A DNA stretch of 42,232 nucleotides from a bacterium (GCA_029567095.1 JAKQLP010000098.1:1-42232), one strand, 5' to 3'; shown: positions 1 through 9,723, numbered from the stretch's first letter. Notes: generated by a model not told the origin, from the letters alone. Program-made: numbers and translations.

Positions 1-1
1 C

Positions 2-529
2 TGCACGATCGGACAATATGTTGTAATAGATGGCCCAGTATATATTGATGATGATGTGGAAATAGGTCCTCATGCATATATCAGGCCCGGAACTGTTATT
101 TTAAAAGGATGCTCAATTGGGCATGCTGCTGAAATTAAAAATTCCATAATGATGGAAGGGGCAAAGATTGCTAATCATTGCTTCTTAGGAGATAGCATTA
201 TTGGTAAAAAGGCCAGATTAGGAGGACATAGTGAGACCGCTAACCGCAGATTCGATCAACAGCCAATAGAATTTACATACAGAGATTTTAAAATCCAGAC
301 CCAAATGCCTAAATTAGGATTAGTCTTGGGAGATGGCTCCAGACTTGGTGGCGGAGTTTTTACTGCGCCTGGGACAATGATCGGTTACAATTGCTTTATA
401 AGTACAATGGCCTTTGTTTCAGGATATATTCCACCAGGTAAATTTATTAAGGTGCAGATGGAAACAGACATGATAGACAATAGATTCAGTAAAGAACTAG
501 AACATTCCAAATTATTTGAAAGAGTTTAA
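2..529 (+). CDS. Left-handed beta-helix (hexapeptide-repeat) sugar nucleotidyl/acyltransferase, C-terminal part
   Basis: The reading frame is open to the left edge, so this is the 3' part of a longer gene; the GTG at 56 is internal. The visible protein is a run of hexapeptide turns of the [LIV]-G-x4 kind (IGPHAY, IRPGTV, IGHAAE, IGKKAR), which build a left-handed beta-helix. The C-terminal half resembles the acyltransferase or oligomerisation part of GlmU-type bifunctional sugar-phosphate nucleotidyltransferases. The nucleotidyltransferase half, if there is one, lies outside the window. It ends 2 bases before a GalU-like gene, so the two are probably co-transcribed and feed nucleotide-sugar synthesis. 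The fold is secure; the exact sugar substrate cannot be told. Confidence 0.75.
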   Translation, partial: CTIGQYVVIDGPVYIDDDVEIGPHAYIRPGTVILKGCSIGHAAEIKNSIMMEGAKIANHCFLGDSIIGKKARLGGHSETANRRFDQQPIEFTYRDFKIQTQMPKLGLVLGDGSRLGGGVFTAPGTMIGYNCFISTMAFVSGYIPPGKFIKVQMETDMIDNRFSKELEHSKLFERV

Positions 530-531
530 AT

Positions 532-1407
532 ATGAAGATTAAAAAAGCAATCATCACAGCTGCAGGTTATGGGACCAGATTTTTCCCATTAACCAAATCA
601 ATTCAAAAAGAAATGATCCCTCTTCTTAATAAACCACTTATCGATCATTTAGTTGATCAATGTATTGAAGCTGGGATCGAAGAGATCATATTTGTAGTAA
701 ACACAGCTAATGATCAGATCAGGAAATACTATAGTGATGACGAAGTCCTCTACAACTACCTTAATAGAATGGGAAAACAGGATAAGTTAGATAAGATCAA
801 AAACATTCCTCTAAAGGCAAAGTTTACTTTTATAACACAACCACCTGATGGTCAATATGGTACTGCTGTCCCTGTCATGCTTGCCAAAGAACATGTCGAA
901 AATGAAGAAGCGTTTTTAGTTCTTACAGGAGATGATCTTTTCTTTAATCCTGATGGGACAAATGAAATTAAAAGGATGATCGAATACTTTAATCAAACTA
1001 ATGCTGATGGGTTAATAACTTGTATAGAGGTTCCAGATAATGAGGTCCATAAATATGGCATAGCCATATATGATGAAGTTGAAGGAGTTAGGTATTTAAA
1101 GGATCAGATCGAAAAACCGGAACAGGTCATTTCAAATCTGGTTACTATTAGTAAATATATCTACAAGCCTTCGATTTTCCAATATTTTGAAGGCCAGCAA
1201 ACTGATCCCAAATCCGGAGAATTGTACTTAACAACAACATATAAGGCTATGGCTCAGAAAGAGAAAGTAGTTCTCTATACTCCAAGCGGTCACTATCTAG
1301 ATAGTGGAGATGTTTTCACCTGGTTAAGTGCGAACCTGCTTTTAGCCAAACAAGACAAGGAATTGTGGGATAGATTACTTGAATATATAGCTAAGATTAA
1401 AGAATGA
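532..1407 (+). CDS. GalU-like UTP-glucose-1-phosphate uridylyltransferase (paralogue 1)
   Basis: This 291-residue protein has the length and layout of bacterial GalU, which makes UDP-glucose from UTP and glucose-1-phosphate in the cytoplasm. The nucleotide-binding loop AAGYGTRFFP with the following KEM is at residues 10-28, GDD is at 133-135, and the conserved EKP is at 194-196. Near the C-terminus it has YLDSGD where GalU normally has a TGDP-type motif, so the sugar pocket may differ. A second and more canonical GalU lies at 37612-38499. The gene starts 2 bases after the upstream gene and overlaps the next by 4 bases (ATGA), so this is one operon. There is no Shine-Dalgarno sequence. Confidence 0.85.
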   Translation: MKIKKAIITAAGYGTRFFPLTKSIQKEMIPLLNKPLIDHLVDQCIEAGIEEIIFVVNTANDQIRKYYSDDEVLYNYLNRMGKQDKLDKIKNIPLKAKFTFITQPPDGQYGTAVPVMLAKEHVENEEAFLVLTGDDLFFNPDGTNEIKRMIEYFNQTNADGLITCIEVPDNEVHKYGIAIYDEVEGVRYLKDQIEKPEQVISNLVTISKYIYKPSIFQYFEGQQTDPKSGELYLTTTYKAMAQKEKVVLYTPSGHYLDSGDVFTWLSANLLLAKQDKELWDRLLEYIAKIKE

Positions 1408-2234
1408 AACTGCAACAGATAGAATTAGACTTCATTGAAAGATTCACTAGTATTGTTATCCCCGCTCTAGAAAAAGAGGCCGAGATTATCTCCCAGAGCT
1501 ATTTTAATCAGGATTTTGAATCTAATATTAAATTAGGAAGTGATCCTCGAGACCATCTTGATGTTGTAACAAGACTTGATAATGAAGTGGAAGAGCGAAT
1601 CTATAATCTGCTTCATAAGTATTTTCCTAGCTTAGGCTTTAATCTGGAAGAACATAAGTCCTGGCAAAGTCAAAGCTCAGAATTCAACTGTTATCTCGAT
1701 CCTGTTGATGGCACCAAGTATTTTGCTAAGCAAGTGCCTCTTTTTAGCACTCAGGTAGGATTGAGTTTTAAGGGAGAGCCAGTATTGGGGCTTGTGATCA
1801 ATCCATTAACTAAAGAAATATATTTTGGTTCTGAATTAACTCCTTCCCAAAGGAATGGTAAGGCGATCAGAATTTCTGAAACCAAAGACCTAAGTGATGC
1901 TATGCTAAATATCGGGATTGTTCCCTATCGTCCTAATTGGGATAAGGAGAAAGATTGGATCTTCTCAAAGCTATTATTACTTGAGAATAATGCATACAGG
2001 ATCAGAAAGATCGGAAGCAGTGCTTTAATACTATCCTGGGTAGCCCAAGGTGCTATGGATGGTGCTCTCTATCTTGTGGCTGATCCTGATTATGACACAA
2101 TGGCTGGTCAGGCTCTTGTTAAATATGCAGGAGGTAAAGCTCAAAAGATTTCAATACCAGGGATTGAAGAGCCCAGACTTCTATGTACTAATAATTCACT
2201 CTTTGAGCAAATTAAAGAGTTACTTCTGTCATAG
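1404..2234 (+). CDS. Inositol monophosphatase family phosphatase
   Basis: This 276-residue protein belongs to the Mg2+-dependent inositol monophosphatase superfamily. The metal ligands are visible: EE at residues 82-83, DPVDGT at 99-104, and the C-terminal DYDTMAG around Asp231 followed by AGG. Family members dephosphorylate inositol-1-phosphate, fructose-1,6-bisphosphate, 3'-phosphoadenosine-5'-phosphate or histidinol phosphate, and the motifs alone do not separate these. Its place as the last gene of a sugar-nucleotide operon suggests a sugar-phosphate or nucleotide-phosphate substrate. The 3' end overlaps the convergent uvrA by 6 bases. Confidence 0.85.
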   Translation: MKLQQIELDFIERFTSIVIPALEKEAEIISQSYFNQDFESNIKLGSDPRDHLDVVTRLDNEVEERIYNLLHKYFPSLGFNLEEHKSWQSQSSEFNCYLDPVDGTKYFAKQVPLFSTQVGLSFKGEPVLGLVINPLTKEIYFGSELTPSQRNGKAIRISETKDLSDAMLNIGIVPYRPNWDKEKDWIFSKLLLLENNAYRIRKIGSSALILSWVAQGAMDGALYLVADPDYDTMAGQALVKYAGGKAQKISIPGIEEPRLLCTNNSLFEQIKELLLS

Positions 2235-5165
2235 ATATTTTTTAAGCCACTCACCAGTATAGCTATTGGGATTGTTACTTACTTCAAGTGGTGTTCCTTC
2301 AGCAATTATCCTGCCCCCATTGTCTCCACCTTCTGGTCCTAGATCAATTATCCAATCTGCAGTTTTAATTAGATCTAAATTGTGCTCTATCACAACGACA
2401 GTATTACCTTTAGAAACTAGGGCATGCAACACAACCAGGAGTTTATGGAGATCCTCGAAATGTAGTCCGGTAGTAGGTTCGTCCAGTATATATATTGTTC
2501 TCCCTGTACTTCTGCGACTTAGTTCAGTTGCTAATTTTATCCTTTGTGCTTCTCCTCCAGACAAGGTGGTAGCAGGTTGTCCGAGCTTGATATAGTCGAG
2601 ACCTACTAATTTCAAAGTCTCCAGTTTTGTTCTGATATTATTGATATTACTAAAGAAATCTAATGCTTTTTCAACAGTAAGATCAAGGATTTGGGCGATA
2701 TTGAGGCCTTTGTAGTCAATCTGTAAAGTCTCTCTATTGTATCTAAGACCATGACATTCGTCGCAGGTAACATATACATCTGGCAGAAATTGCATTTCAA
2801 TTTTAATTACACCGTCACCCTGGCAAGCTTCACACCTACCTCCTCTAACATTAAAGCTAAACCTGCCCATTTTGTAGCCTCTGGCTCTAGCTTCCCTGGT
2901 AGAAGAAAAGAGCTCGCGAATTGGGGTAAATATACCTGTATATGTTGCCGGATTTGATCTGGGAGTTCTTCCAATGGGAGATTGGTCAATACTAATGACC
3001 TTATCAAGATTTTCTAGCCCTTCTATAGAATCATAAGCTCCAGGAATTGCTTTGGTATCATAGAAATACCTATTCAAGACCTTTGATAATGTTTCATTTA
3101 TTAATGAAGATTTACCGCTTCCTGAAACTCCGGTTATAGCTACAAACTTGCCAAGAGGGATCTTTAAATCAACTTTTTTTAAATTATTCTCTCTAGCTCC
3201 TTTTAATACTAAATACTTTCCTAAATTATTCTTACTGTTCACGGAAATGGTCCTAAATAGAATAGATTTTGAGGCTTGGTCTGTTTCCTTTTTGATCTGC
3301 TCAACATCAATTTGCTTCTTACCACTTAAATAGGCTCCAGTTATCGAGTTTTTATCCTCAATGACTTCAGCTACACTGCCTTGAGCTATTATTCTCCCAC
3401 CATGCTCTCCCGCTCCGGGCCCCATATCGATGAGATGATCGGCATGCAGCATAGTATCCTGATCATGTTCAACCACAATAATTGTATTATCTAGATCTCT
3501 TAATTTCTGAAGAGTTTCAATTAATTTGCTGTTATCCCGCTGATGTAAACCAATAGATGGTTCATCAAGTACATATAGGACTCCACTTAGACCACTGCCA
3601 ATTTGGGAAGCTAGCCTAATTCTTTGCGACTCTCCACCACTAAGTGTGGTAGCACTTCTATTTAGGCTTAGATAATTTAATCCAACAGCTAAAAGGAAAT
3701 CCAGTCTGGTATCGATCTCTTTTATGACCTGTTTAACTACTTGTTTTTCAATCTCGCTTAAGGCATCTTCTTCATTTGAAGCTAAGATCAATCCTCTAAC
3801 CCAGTTTTTAAGATCACTAAGCGACATCATTGACACTTCATTGATATTCTTACCCAGTATTGTGACCGCCAAAGCTTCGGGCCTCAATCTCTTGCCTAAA
3901 CATAATGGGCAGGGTAATTCCCTCATATATCTTTCGATCTCATGCCTGATAAAATCGGATTCCGTTTCTTTATACCTGCGATTAAGATTGGGGATCACTC
4001 CTTCAAATTTCATTTGCATTGTGGCATTTGTATTTCTATTGCCACTGATATAGTTGACTTTGTAGGTCTTACCTTTACTGCCCCACAATACAAGGTCTAA
4101 AGCTCTTTGATCCAATTGTCCAATTGGTATCCGTAATGAGAATCCTTCAGCCTCTGAAACAGCTTTTAAAACCTGCATATGCCAGGAGTCCATGTTGTCA
4201 GCTACTCGTGACCAGGGATATATGCCTCCTTCACTAATGCTAAGATTCGGGTTATACAAACTGGAAGCGTCTATCTCCAGGATTTGTCCCAAGCCACTGC
4301 ACTTTTCGCATGCCCCAAATGGAGAGTTGAACGAGAAAGTGTGAGGTTCGATCTCGGGAAATGATTCGCCACTATCAGGATCAACTAGTTTTTCTGAAAA
4401 GAATAGCACTTCTTTCTGATCAACAAGCAAAGCTTTCAATTCTCTATTGCCCTGAGTAAGCGCTAATTCTACTGAATCTGTCAATCTTTTGATTAATTCA
4501 CTATTTCCCTTAGAATCCTGGTTCAATACTAATCTATCTACCACAATTTCAATATCATGCGCTTTGAAGCGGTCAAGTTTGATGTCTTCTTCTAATGAAA
4601 ATATTTCCCCATCAACTCTAACCCTTAAATATCCTTGGGATAGTAAGCGCTGGAATAATTCTTCATAAGTACCTTTTCTATTCTTGATTATTGGAGACAA
4701 TATCATGATCTTTAATTCTCCAAGTTCTCTTCTTAAAGGAAGATCTATTATTCTATCTACTATTTGTTGAACAGTCTGTGATTCCAGTCTTTTTCCACTT
4801 TTAAGACTATGAGGATGTCCAGCTCTGGCAAATAGTAATCTTAGATAGTCATAGATTTCAGTTACAGTTCCTACAGTAGATCTGGGATTATGGCCTCCGG
4901 TTTTTTGATCAATTGAAATTGCAGGAGAAAGTCCTTCGATGCTATCTACATCTGCTTTTTCCATCATGCCTAAAAATTGCCTAGCATAAGCAGACAGTGA
5001 TTCAACGTATCTTCTTTGACCTTCAGCATATATTGTGTCGAAAGCCAATGAAGATTTTCCAGAACCCGATAATCCAGTGATAACCACAAGCTTATTCTTG
5101 GGAATAGTAACATCAATGTTTTTAAGGTTATGAGCTCTAGCTCCCTTAATTACAATATTCTCCAT
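2229..5165 (-). CDS. uvrA: Excinuclease ABC subunit A
   Basis: UvrA is the damage-sensing ATPase of nucleotide excision repair; it loads UvrB at lesions. The 978-residue protein has two ABC ATPase halves. The first Walker A (GLSGSGKS) is at residues 31-38, and an [12 protein letters not shown] signature lies in the first half with [12 protein letters not shown] in the second. The zinc-finger cysteine pairs CEKC/CPLC and CEAC/CDEC are present. Length is slightly above the usual 940. I chose the ATG at 5165, which gives the family N-terminus [14 protein letters not shown]; in-frame ATG 5174 and TTG 5183 lie upstream, and the TTG is 6 bases from a TATAAT. uvrB is elsewhere in the window and uvrC is not seen. 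Confidence 0.97.
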   Translation of the reverse strand: MENIVIKGARAHNLKNIDVTIPKNKLVVITGLSGSGKSSLAFDTIYAEGQRRYVESLSAYARQFLGMMEKADVDSIEGLSPAISIDQKTGGHNPRSTVGTVTEIYDYLRLLFARAGHPHSLKSGKRLESQTVQQIVDRIIDLPLRRELGELKIMILSPIIKNRKGTYEELFQRLLSQGYLRVRVDGEIFSLEEDIKLDRFKAHDIEIVVDRLVLNQDSKGNSELIKRLTDSVELALTQGNRELKALLVDQKEVLFFSEKLVDPDSGESFPEIEPHTFSFNSPFGACEKCSGLGQILEIDASSLYNPNLSISEGGIYPWSRVADNMDSWHMQVLKAVSEAEGFSLRIPIGQLDQRALDLVLWGSKGKTYKVNYISGNRNTNATMQMKFEGVIPNLNRRYKETESDFIRHEIERYMRELPCPLCLGKRLRPEALAVTILGKNINEVSMMSLSDLKNWVRGLILASNEEDALSEIEKQVVKQVIKEIDTRLDFLLAVGLNYLSLNRSATTLSGGESQRIRLASQIGSGLSGVLYVLDEPSIGLHQRDNSKLIETLQKLRDLDNTIIVVEHDQDTMLHADHLIDMGPGAGEHGGRIIAQGSVAEVIEDKNSITGAYLSGKKQIDVEQIKKETDQASKSILFRTISVNSKNNLGKYLVLKGARENNLKKVDLKIPLGKFVAITGVSGSGKSSLINETLSKVLNRYFYDTKAIPGAYDSIEGLENLDKVISIDQSPIGRTPRSNPATYTGIFTPIRELFSSTREARARGYKMGRFSFNVRGGRCEACQGDGVIKIEMQFLPDVYVTCDECHGLRYNRETLQIDYKGLNIAQILDLTVEKALDFFSNINNIRTKLETLKLVGLDYIKLGQPATTLSGGEAQRIKLATELSRRSTGRTIYILDEPTTGLHFEDLHKLLVVLHALVSKGNTVVVIEHNLDLIKTADWIIDLGPEGGDNGGRIIAEGTPLEVSNNPNSYTGEWLKKYL

Positions 5166-5189
5166 CAAGATCATTAAAATCAAATCTTA

Positions 5190-5219
5190 ATTATACTAAA
5201 TATTGCTTAGCTCAAACAA
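5190..5219 (-). promoter_or_regulatory. Predicted uvrA promoter
   Basis: Read on the minus strand: TTGTTT (5214-5219), an 18-base spacer, then TATAAT (5190-5195). The -10 is preceded by ATTTAG, as in the rsmA promoter. Transcription would begin near 5183, leaving at most an 18-base leader before the preferred ATG at 5165. No Shine-Dalgarno sequence is seen. Confidence 0.55.
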
Positions 5220-5230
5220 TATATATACCC

Positions 5231-5287
5231 ATAATGAATAACTTGCACCTTTAGCCCATTTTCTCTATACTTGATAATGAATAACTT
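5231..5287. repeat. 14-bp direct repeat flanking a promoter
   Basis: ATAATGAATAACTT occurs exactly at 5231-5244 and again at 5274-5287, 43 bases apart (about four helical turns). The first copy overlaps the start of the -35 box of the downstream promoter and the second covers the predicted transcription start. This is compatible with a two-site operator on one face of the helix, but a chance duplication in AT-rich DNA is possible. Confidence 0.55.
5243..5271 (+). promoter_or_regulatory. Predicted sigma-70-type promoter for the 5303 surface-protein gene
   Basis: TTGCAC (5243-5248), a 17-base spacer and TATACT (5266-5271) match the bacterial housekeeping consensus well. The expected start is near 5278, leaving a leader of about 25 bases with no Shine-Dalgarno sequence before the ATG at 5303. 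Confidence 0.65.
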
Positions 5288-5302
5288 TTTATTGCCTAAA
5301 TT

Positions 5303-6637
5303 ATGCCCGATTTAGATAATTCAACCCCTGCAGAGAGACCAACTCTCACCCAAAAAAGAGCCCCTGGAAGTACACCAGCAATGGGAGTCCCTGGTTCCTT
5401 ACCTAAGATTGGAGCTTTTGATAAACCAATTAGATTACAATCCAGCCCTGCTGGTGAAGGAACACCCCCTAGCGATCAGCCTAAAAGCTCATCAGCTAAG
5501 ATAGTAGTGTGGGTAGTGATAGTGGCTGCACTTGCAGTTGCTTCATATTTCGCATTACGTAATGTGCTTTCCGGTCCAACAGATAATGGCGGGGAAATAG
5601 TAGAACCTACTGCTACAGTTATCGAGGAAGATCCCTTGGCAATGTATGTTGCCGAAGGAGTCAAGCTTGATGAAGAAGCTAGTGATCTGCAAGATCCTCT
5701 AGCTTACACCTCAGAACCACAAAAGGTCGGAGAAACTAGCGAAGCATTATTCACACTTGATGATCTTATGGTTAGCCGATATGAGACTTTCACTAGGGTT
5801 GCCTTCTATCCATCTTTAAGTGAGGGTGATAGTGTAGTACCTGAAGTTATGGCAGAATATTCATCCAATCCTGATTCTTATGATCAGATCACTCTTACTT
5901 TCCTAAATACCTCTTTTTCAGAGGATCTAAGCTTACTTGATGGTGAAAGTTTATCTCCTGGATCAGATACTGTATCTAGTGTCATGGGAGAGACAGCAAC
6001 CAGTGTCGAAGGTGCTCTACAGTTTAATGTAGATCTCTCTCAACCAACTACCTATGTTCTACATATTGCAGCTGGAGATATCCCAATAATTTATCTCGAC
6101 ATAATGGAAGTGGCGGTATTAGTTACTGATACTCCTGAGACAACAGTTTCTCCTTCAGTGGATGTAACAACAACTCCTAAGGTAACTACCACTACTACCA
6201 CTACACCAGCTCCAGGCACTTCAGTGTATGAGACAACCTACTCTATTGAATCTCAGGAATTAAGAGATGGTCTAACAAGTAACACTGCTTCTGCAGGATT
6301 GTTTGAAAATGATAAATCTTTTAATTGGGGTGATTTCAGTGATGCTTTCTATTTCTATAGAGCCCTGAATAAAGGGGATGGCGGAACAAAATATCCAAAA
6401 GTAACTGCTAAATATGAAGGGAATATTTTGGTTGTAGAGGTTCAAAACCTACAAAGCAGAAATGTTTCCTCACCAGCCATTACTTTCCCAGGTGCTAGGG
6501 ATGTCCAATCACTGGATGCTTCTCAGTCTGGAAATGTATTAAGGTTTGAATTCACAGTAAGCTCACAGAAACAGTACAAATTGTCATTTAAGGAGTACAT
6601 GGGATCTGAAAGTTTGTTGATCCAGATCAAGCACTAA
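5303..6637 (+). CDS. Membrane-anchored surface protein with duplicated domain
   Basis: I do not recognise this 444-residue protein as a named family. The first 67 residues are rich in Pro, Ser and Thr and would be cytoplasmic. One transmembrane helix follows (about 68-88, VVWVVIVAALAVASYFAL), and the remainder would be exported. Two related modules lie outside. The first (roughly 145-270) contains TRVAFYPSLSEGD followed by PEVMAEY; the second (roughly 310-444) contains FYFYRALNKGDG followed by PKVTAKY. A Thr-rich linker (TTTPKVTTTTTTTPAPG) joins them. The beta-rich pattern is loosely like AMIN-type wall-binding domains, but this is only a guess. It is a single-gene unit with its own promoter and a strong terminator. 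Confidence 0.8.
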   Translation: MPDLDNSTPAERPTLTQKRAPGSTPAMGVPGSLPKIGAFDKPIRLQSSPAGEGTPPSDQPKSSSAKIVVWVVIVAALAVASYFALRNVLSGPTDNGGEIVEPTATVIEEDPLAMYVAEGVKLDEEASDLQDPLAYTSEPQKVGETSEALFTLDDLMVSRYETFTRVAFYPSLSEGDSVVPEVMAEYSSNPDSYDQITLTFLNTSFSEDLSLLDGESLSPGSDTVSSVMGETATSVEGALQFNVDLSQPTTYVLHIAAGDIPIIYLDIMEVAVLVTDTPETTVSPSVDVTTTPKVTTTTTTTPAPGTSVYETTYSIESQELRDGLTSNTASAGLFENDKSFNWGDFSDAFYFYRALNKGDGGTKYPKVTAKYEGNILVVEVQNLQSRNVSSPAITFPGARDVQSLDASQSGNVLRFEFTVSSQKQYKLSFKEYMGSESLLIQIKH

Positions 6638-6653
6638 GTAAGGATTAAATACT

Positions 6654-6686
6654 AAAAACGCTCCCTTAAAAAAGGAGCGTTTTTTT
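6654..6686. terminator. Bidirectional rho-independent terminator
   Basis: ACGCTCC (6658-6664) pairs perfectly with GGAGCGT (6674-6680). A run of T follows on the plus strand (6680-6686) and a run of A precedes (6654-6658), so it also works as a T-tailed hairpin on the minus strand. It lies between the convergent 5303 gene and pth, serves both, and is the clearest terminator in the window. Confidence 0.9.
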
Positions 6687-7245
6687 ATAGTTGAAAATGT
6701 CTTCTAATGATGAGATCGAATACCAGCTTAATCTGTTCCAGTTCTTCCTTTCCCAGATCATAAAGTACATAATCAAGACCGGGGATAGGTATGCCGTTTC
6801 TATTTTCGATCCCTATTCTGATTCGATAAAATTTGGATGTGTTTAATTCAGCCGTAATGGAATTTATACCATTATGTGATTTGGGACCTTTTTCGAACTG
6901 CATTTTGTAGTCACCTATATCAAGATCCAGATCATCATGAACTACCACAATATTATTAATTACTTTGTTGTAGTTTAAAAATTTTCTAACAGCAACCCCT
7001 GACAGGTTCATTAAGGTCTTAGGTTTTATTAGGAATAGATTCAAGTCTGGTACGTAGTATTTGATATATATCTTCTGATCTTGCTTAATAACCACATAAC
7101 CTCTTAATTGAATTTGGGCCAGCAGATGATCAAGGAAAAGAAAACCAATATTGTGTCTGGTGTTTTCATATTCTTTACCAATATTTCCTAATCCTACTAT
7201 GAGAATTGGAGCTTTATCTTCCTTTAAATCGAATTTAATGTTCAT
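6685..7245 (-). CDS. pth: Peptidyl-tRNA hydrolase
   Basis: Pth releases peptides from peptidyl-tRNA that drops off the ribosome. The 186-residue length is normal. The N-terminal GLGNIGKEYENTRHNIGF holds the conserved Asn and the catalytic His of the TRHN motif, and the later KPKTLMNLSG and HDDLD elements are typical. The start codon overlaps the 3' end of dtd by 11 bases, so the two tRNA quality-control genes are translationally linked. It is the last gene of the run beginning with the SEDS gene at 9723, and the terminator covers its stop codon. Confidence 0.96.
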   Translation of the reverse strand: MNIKFDLKEDKAPILIVGLGNIGKEYENTRHNIGFLFLDHLLAQIQLRGYVVIKQDQKIYIKYYVPDLNLFLIKPKTLMNLSGVAVRKFLNYNKVINNIVVVHDDLDLDIGDYKMQFEKGPKSHNGINSITAELNTSKFYRIRIGIENRNGIPIPGLDYVLYDLGKEELEQIKLVFDLIIRRHFQL

Positions 7246-7696
7246 CTTTTAAATGGTCACTGCTTAGAATAAATGAAACAGGGCCATCATTAATTGATTC
7301 AACCAGCATGTGGGCTCCGAATACTCCTGTTTCAATACTAAATCCCTCTTTCTTAAGTTTATCGCAAAATGCATTATAAATATATTCTGCCTGACTAGGG
7401 GCCATAGCTTTAGTGAAAGAGGGCTTGGTCCCCCTATTTAATTCCCCATAAAGAGTAAATTGGGATACTACCATTAGTTTTACCTCTTCTTCTTTTATGC
7501 TTTTAGCAAAATAGCGACCATTACCCTCAAAGAACTTTAATGTTTGAAGTTTATTTACGATATAGCTAATATCGTTGTCATTATCCTGCTGGTGAATCCC
7601 AACAAGTATCAGTAAGCCTTTATCTATTCGGGAAATAAAATCGCTGTCTTTTACTGTAACTTTAGCTGAAGTGACCCTTTGAATAAGAGCTATCAT
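7235..7696 (-). CDS. dtd: D-aminoacyl-tRNA deacylase
   Basis: Dtd hydrolyses D-amino acids from mischarged tRNAs. The protein is 153 residues, close to the family norm of about 145. The N-terminus MIALIQRVTSAKVTV, the SQFTLYG block and the GPVSFILSS block match the DTD fold, where the SQxT and GPV elements form the chiral proofreading pocket (here SQFT and GPVS). It lies 19 bases after rpmA and overlaps pth, within a translation-related operon. Confidence 0.96.
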   Translation of the reverse strand: MIALIQRVTSAKVTVKDSDFISRIDKGLLILVGIHQQDNDNDISYIVNKLQTLKFFEGNGRYFAKSIKEEEVKLMVVSQFTLYGELNRGTKPSFTKAMAPSQAEYIYNAFCDKLKKEGFSIETGVFGAHMLVESINDGPVSFILSSDHLKDEH

Positions 7697-7715
7697 CTTT
7701 AAGGGTAATAAATGA

Positions 7716-7979
7716 TTATTTAGAAACTACTTCGACCTTTTTTTGTCCCTTATGGGAGCCAGTCATGTTTTTGAAGTTAACAACACCGTCTTTGGTTGCG
7801 AAGATTGTATAATCTTTACCAATATCAGTGTTTTTACCTTGATGGAACTTTGTTCCCTTTTGTCTTACGATTATTCCGCCAGCTTTGATAGCCTCACCAC
7901 CAAATACCTTTACTCCAAGTCTTTGACCTGGTCTTCTTACATGTCTGTTAGCTGCTCCTTGTTGTTTTGTATGTGCCAT
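7716..7979 (-). CDS. rpmA: Ribosomal protein bL27
   Basis: The 87-residue protein matches bL27 across its length, with [25 protein letters not shown] as the landmark. The N-terminus begins directly with [13 protein letters not shown], so there is no cleavable extension of the Firmicutes type. The N-terminal arm reaches the peptidyl-transferase centre. The region around residues 12-20 departs from the usual GGSxNGRDS pattern. The gene sits 10 bases after rplU, the usual L21-L27 pairing. Confidence 0.97.
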   Translation of the reverse strand: MAHTKQQGAANRHVRRPGQRLGVKVFGGEAIKAGGIIVRQKGTKFHQGKNTDIGKDYTIFATKDGVVNFKNMTGSHKGQKKVEVVSK

Positions 7980-7989
7980 TGTTTAATTT

Positions 7990-8310
7990 TTAACCAATCT
8001 TATTGATCTTTAAGACAGTGATATATTCTCTTTGTCCTGATCTTTTTCTGTATCTGGATTTTGCTTTGTAAGTGTATGTAGAGACTTTCTCTCCTCTTTT
8101 TTGTTCTAGGATTTCAGCTTCGACTTTTGCTCCTTTAACAAGGGGCATACCAACTTCGATCTTATCTTTATCAACTAGAAGCAAAACTTCTTCAAAAGTG
8201 ATTTTTGCTCCTTTTTCACCAGCGATTTTATCAACTTCGATAACACCATTTTCTGGTGTATAGTATTGTTGATCCTTGTATTTTATTACCGCAAATTTGT
8301 TAATAGCCAT
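7990..8310 (-). CDS. rplU: Ribosomal protein bL21
   Basis: This 106-residue protein is bL21 of the large subunit. It begins with FAVIKYKDQQYYTPENG and ends with the KYRKRSGQR-like RNA-binding element and a TVLKI strand typical of the family. It follows the SEDS gene by 6 bases and precedes rpmA by 10, so all three are probably on one transcript. Confidence 0.96.
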   Translation of the reverse strand: MAINKFAVIKYKDQQYYTPENGVIEVDKIAGEKGAKITFEEVLLLVDKDKIEVGMPLVKGAKVEAEILEQKRGEKVSTYTYKAKSRYRKRSGQREYITVLKINKIG

Positions 8311-8316
8311 AATTAC

Positions 8317-9723
8317 CTAATTCATCAATAGACTTCGAGATGTTACCATTAAATTGTCAGCGATGTCAACTGAACGTTGACTGCTTTGTACACTTTGAAC
8401 CAGGCCCAGGCAGATTAAAATCATAACTGTAGCGCTTCCACCATAACTGATCAAAGGTAACGGGATGCCGGTAACTGGAAGCAATCCCATATTCATACCT
8501 ATATTAATAAAAATATGAAGGAATAGCAAAAGGCAAATCCCTAAGGCTACATATTTCCCGAAGTTATTGCGACTATTCCTGGCTACTCTTAAAATCCGAA
8601 TTAATAGCAGGAAATAGATAAATAAAAGAATAAGAACTCCAATAAATCCAAATTGTTCAGCATAGGCTGCAAAGGCAAAGTCGGTAAATGATTGGGTTAA
8701 AACGCTAAGACTTGATTGCGTGCCCTGCAGATAACCTCTACCGGTTAACATACCAGAACCAATAGCTATTCTTGATTGAATGATTTGATAGCCTGAACCT
8801 GTAGGATCTGATTCTGGCCCTTCAAAATATGTCAGTACTCTTTGTTTCTGATAGTCGGTCATAACTCCATTCCAGATATTAGGTATCCCCACTATTATTA
8901 CTATGCCTAATATTAGGAATGTAATGAATATTTTGGGAGATATTTTTAAGGCAATGATACTAGCAATTAAAACTATTAGAATAATTAATGTTGCTAACCA
9001 ATTTATACTCTGGTATTGCGTTATTACAAAATCAGGAGATTGAAATCTTACTTCGAAGATCTGAAGAGCCAGAGAAATGCCAAGACTTAAGACCATAACG
9101 ATCTTCGTTAAGAGCATAGGTTTTGGGAAAAGTATCAGGATCATCAACAGCCATAGACTTAAACTTATCATGGCATTACCTAGAGAAGGCTGAATAAGTA
9201 TTAATACAATTAAAGGGATAACTAGAAGTGCATTTTTTAGAAGGATCATGGCCACAGGGCGAGAAAGAAGAGCCTTGGGAATTTTTTTGTTGTTCTTTCG
9301 AAATAGGGGCTTGGATTCATACAATTTTATATCATTAAGGTTTTTGGCACTTAGTAGAATTATAGCTATTTTGGCATATTCAGCTGGCTGCAGAGAAAAG
9401 AATCCGATATCAATCCATCTATTGGTTCCTGCTCTAGTTTCTCCAAAGAACTTAACTACGATCAATAACCCCAGGATTAGGATATACATAATCTTGATAA
9501 ATCCTTCATCCTCAAACCAGGACAAATCAATGCTAATTAAAAGGAAATAGATGATAAATCCTAAGATCAGAAAAAGGATCTGTTTTGGTAACATTTGGCC
9601 TAGAGATGATTCTGAAGGATAGGTAAATGTAGTTGAATATATAATTAGCAAGCCGATGGCGCTTAGTATAAAAACCAGGATGGTAATAAAAGGGTCCTGA
9701 TTTTTTAGTTTTTGCCAATTCAT
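8317..9723 (-). CDS. RodA/FtsW-family (SEDS) peptidoglycan glycosyltransferase, RodA-like
   Basis: SEDS proteins polymerise lipid II into glycan strands together with a class B penicillin-binding protein. This 468-residue protein has about ten hydrophobic helices and the family blocks RAGTNRWIDIG, the large loop with LTGRGYLQGTQS, and the C-terminal GIPLPLISYGGSATVMI. The ATVMILICLGLVQSV ending is closer to RodA than to FtsW. The other SEDS gene (35178-36446) sits beside murG and looks like FtsW. Co-location with ribosomal protein genes is unusual for rodA. The -10 box is 11 bases from the start codon, so any leader is very short. Confidence 0.93.
   Translation of the reverse strand: MNWQKLKNQDPFITILVFILSAIGLLIIYSTTFTYPSESSLGQMLPKQILFLILGFIIYFLLISIDLSWFEDEGFIKIMYILILGLLIVVKFFGETRAGTNRWIDIGFFSLQPAEYAKIAIILLSAKNLNDIKLYESKPLFRKNNKKIPKALLSRPVAMILLKNALLVIPLIVLILIQPSLGNAMISLSLWLLMILILFPKPMLLTKIVMVLSLGISLALQIFEVRFQSPDFVITQYQSINWLATLIILIVLIASIIALKISPKIFITFLILGIVIIVGIPNIWNGVMTDYQKQRVLTYFEGPESDPTGSGYQIIQSRIAIGSGMLTGRGYLQGTQSSLSVLTQSFTDFAFAAYAEQFGFIGVLILLFIYFLLLIRILRVARNSRNNFGKYVALGICLLLFLHIFINIGMNMGLLPVTGIPLPLISYGGSATVMILICLGLVQSVQSSQRSVDIADNLMVTSRSLLMN

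Noticed and set aside
2266-4053. Several plus-strand open frames of 60-110 codons
   Set aside because: They are antisense to uvrA, with no recognisable domains or start signals.
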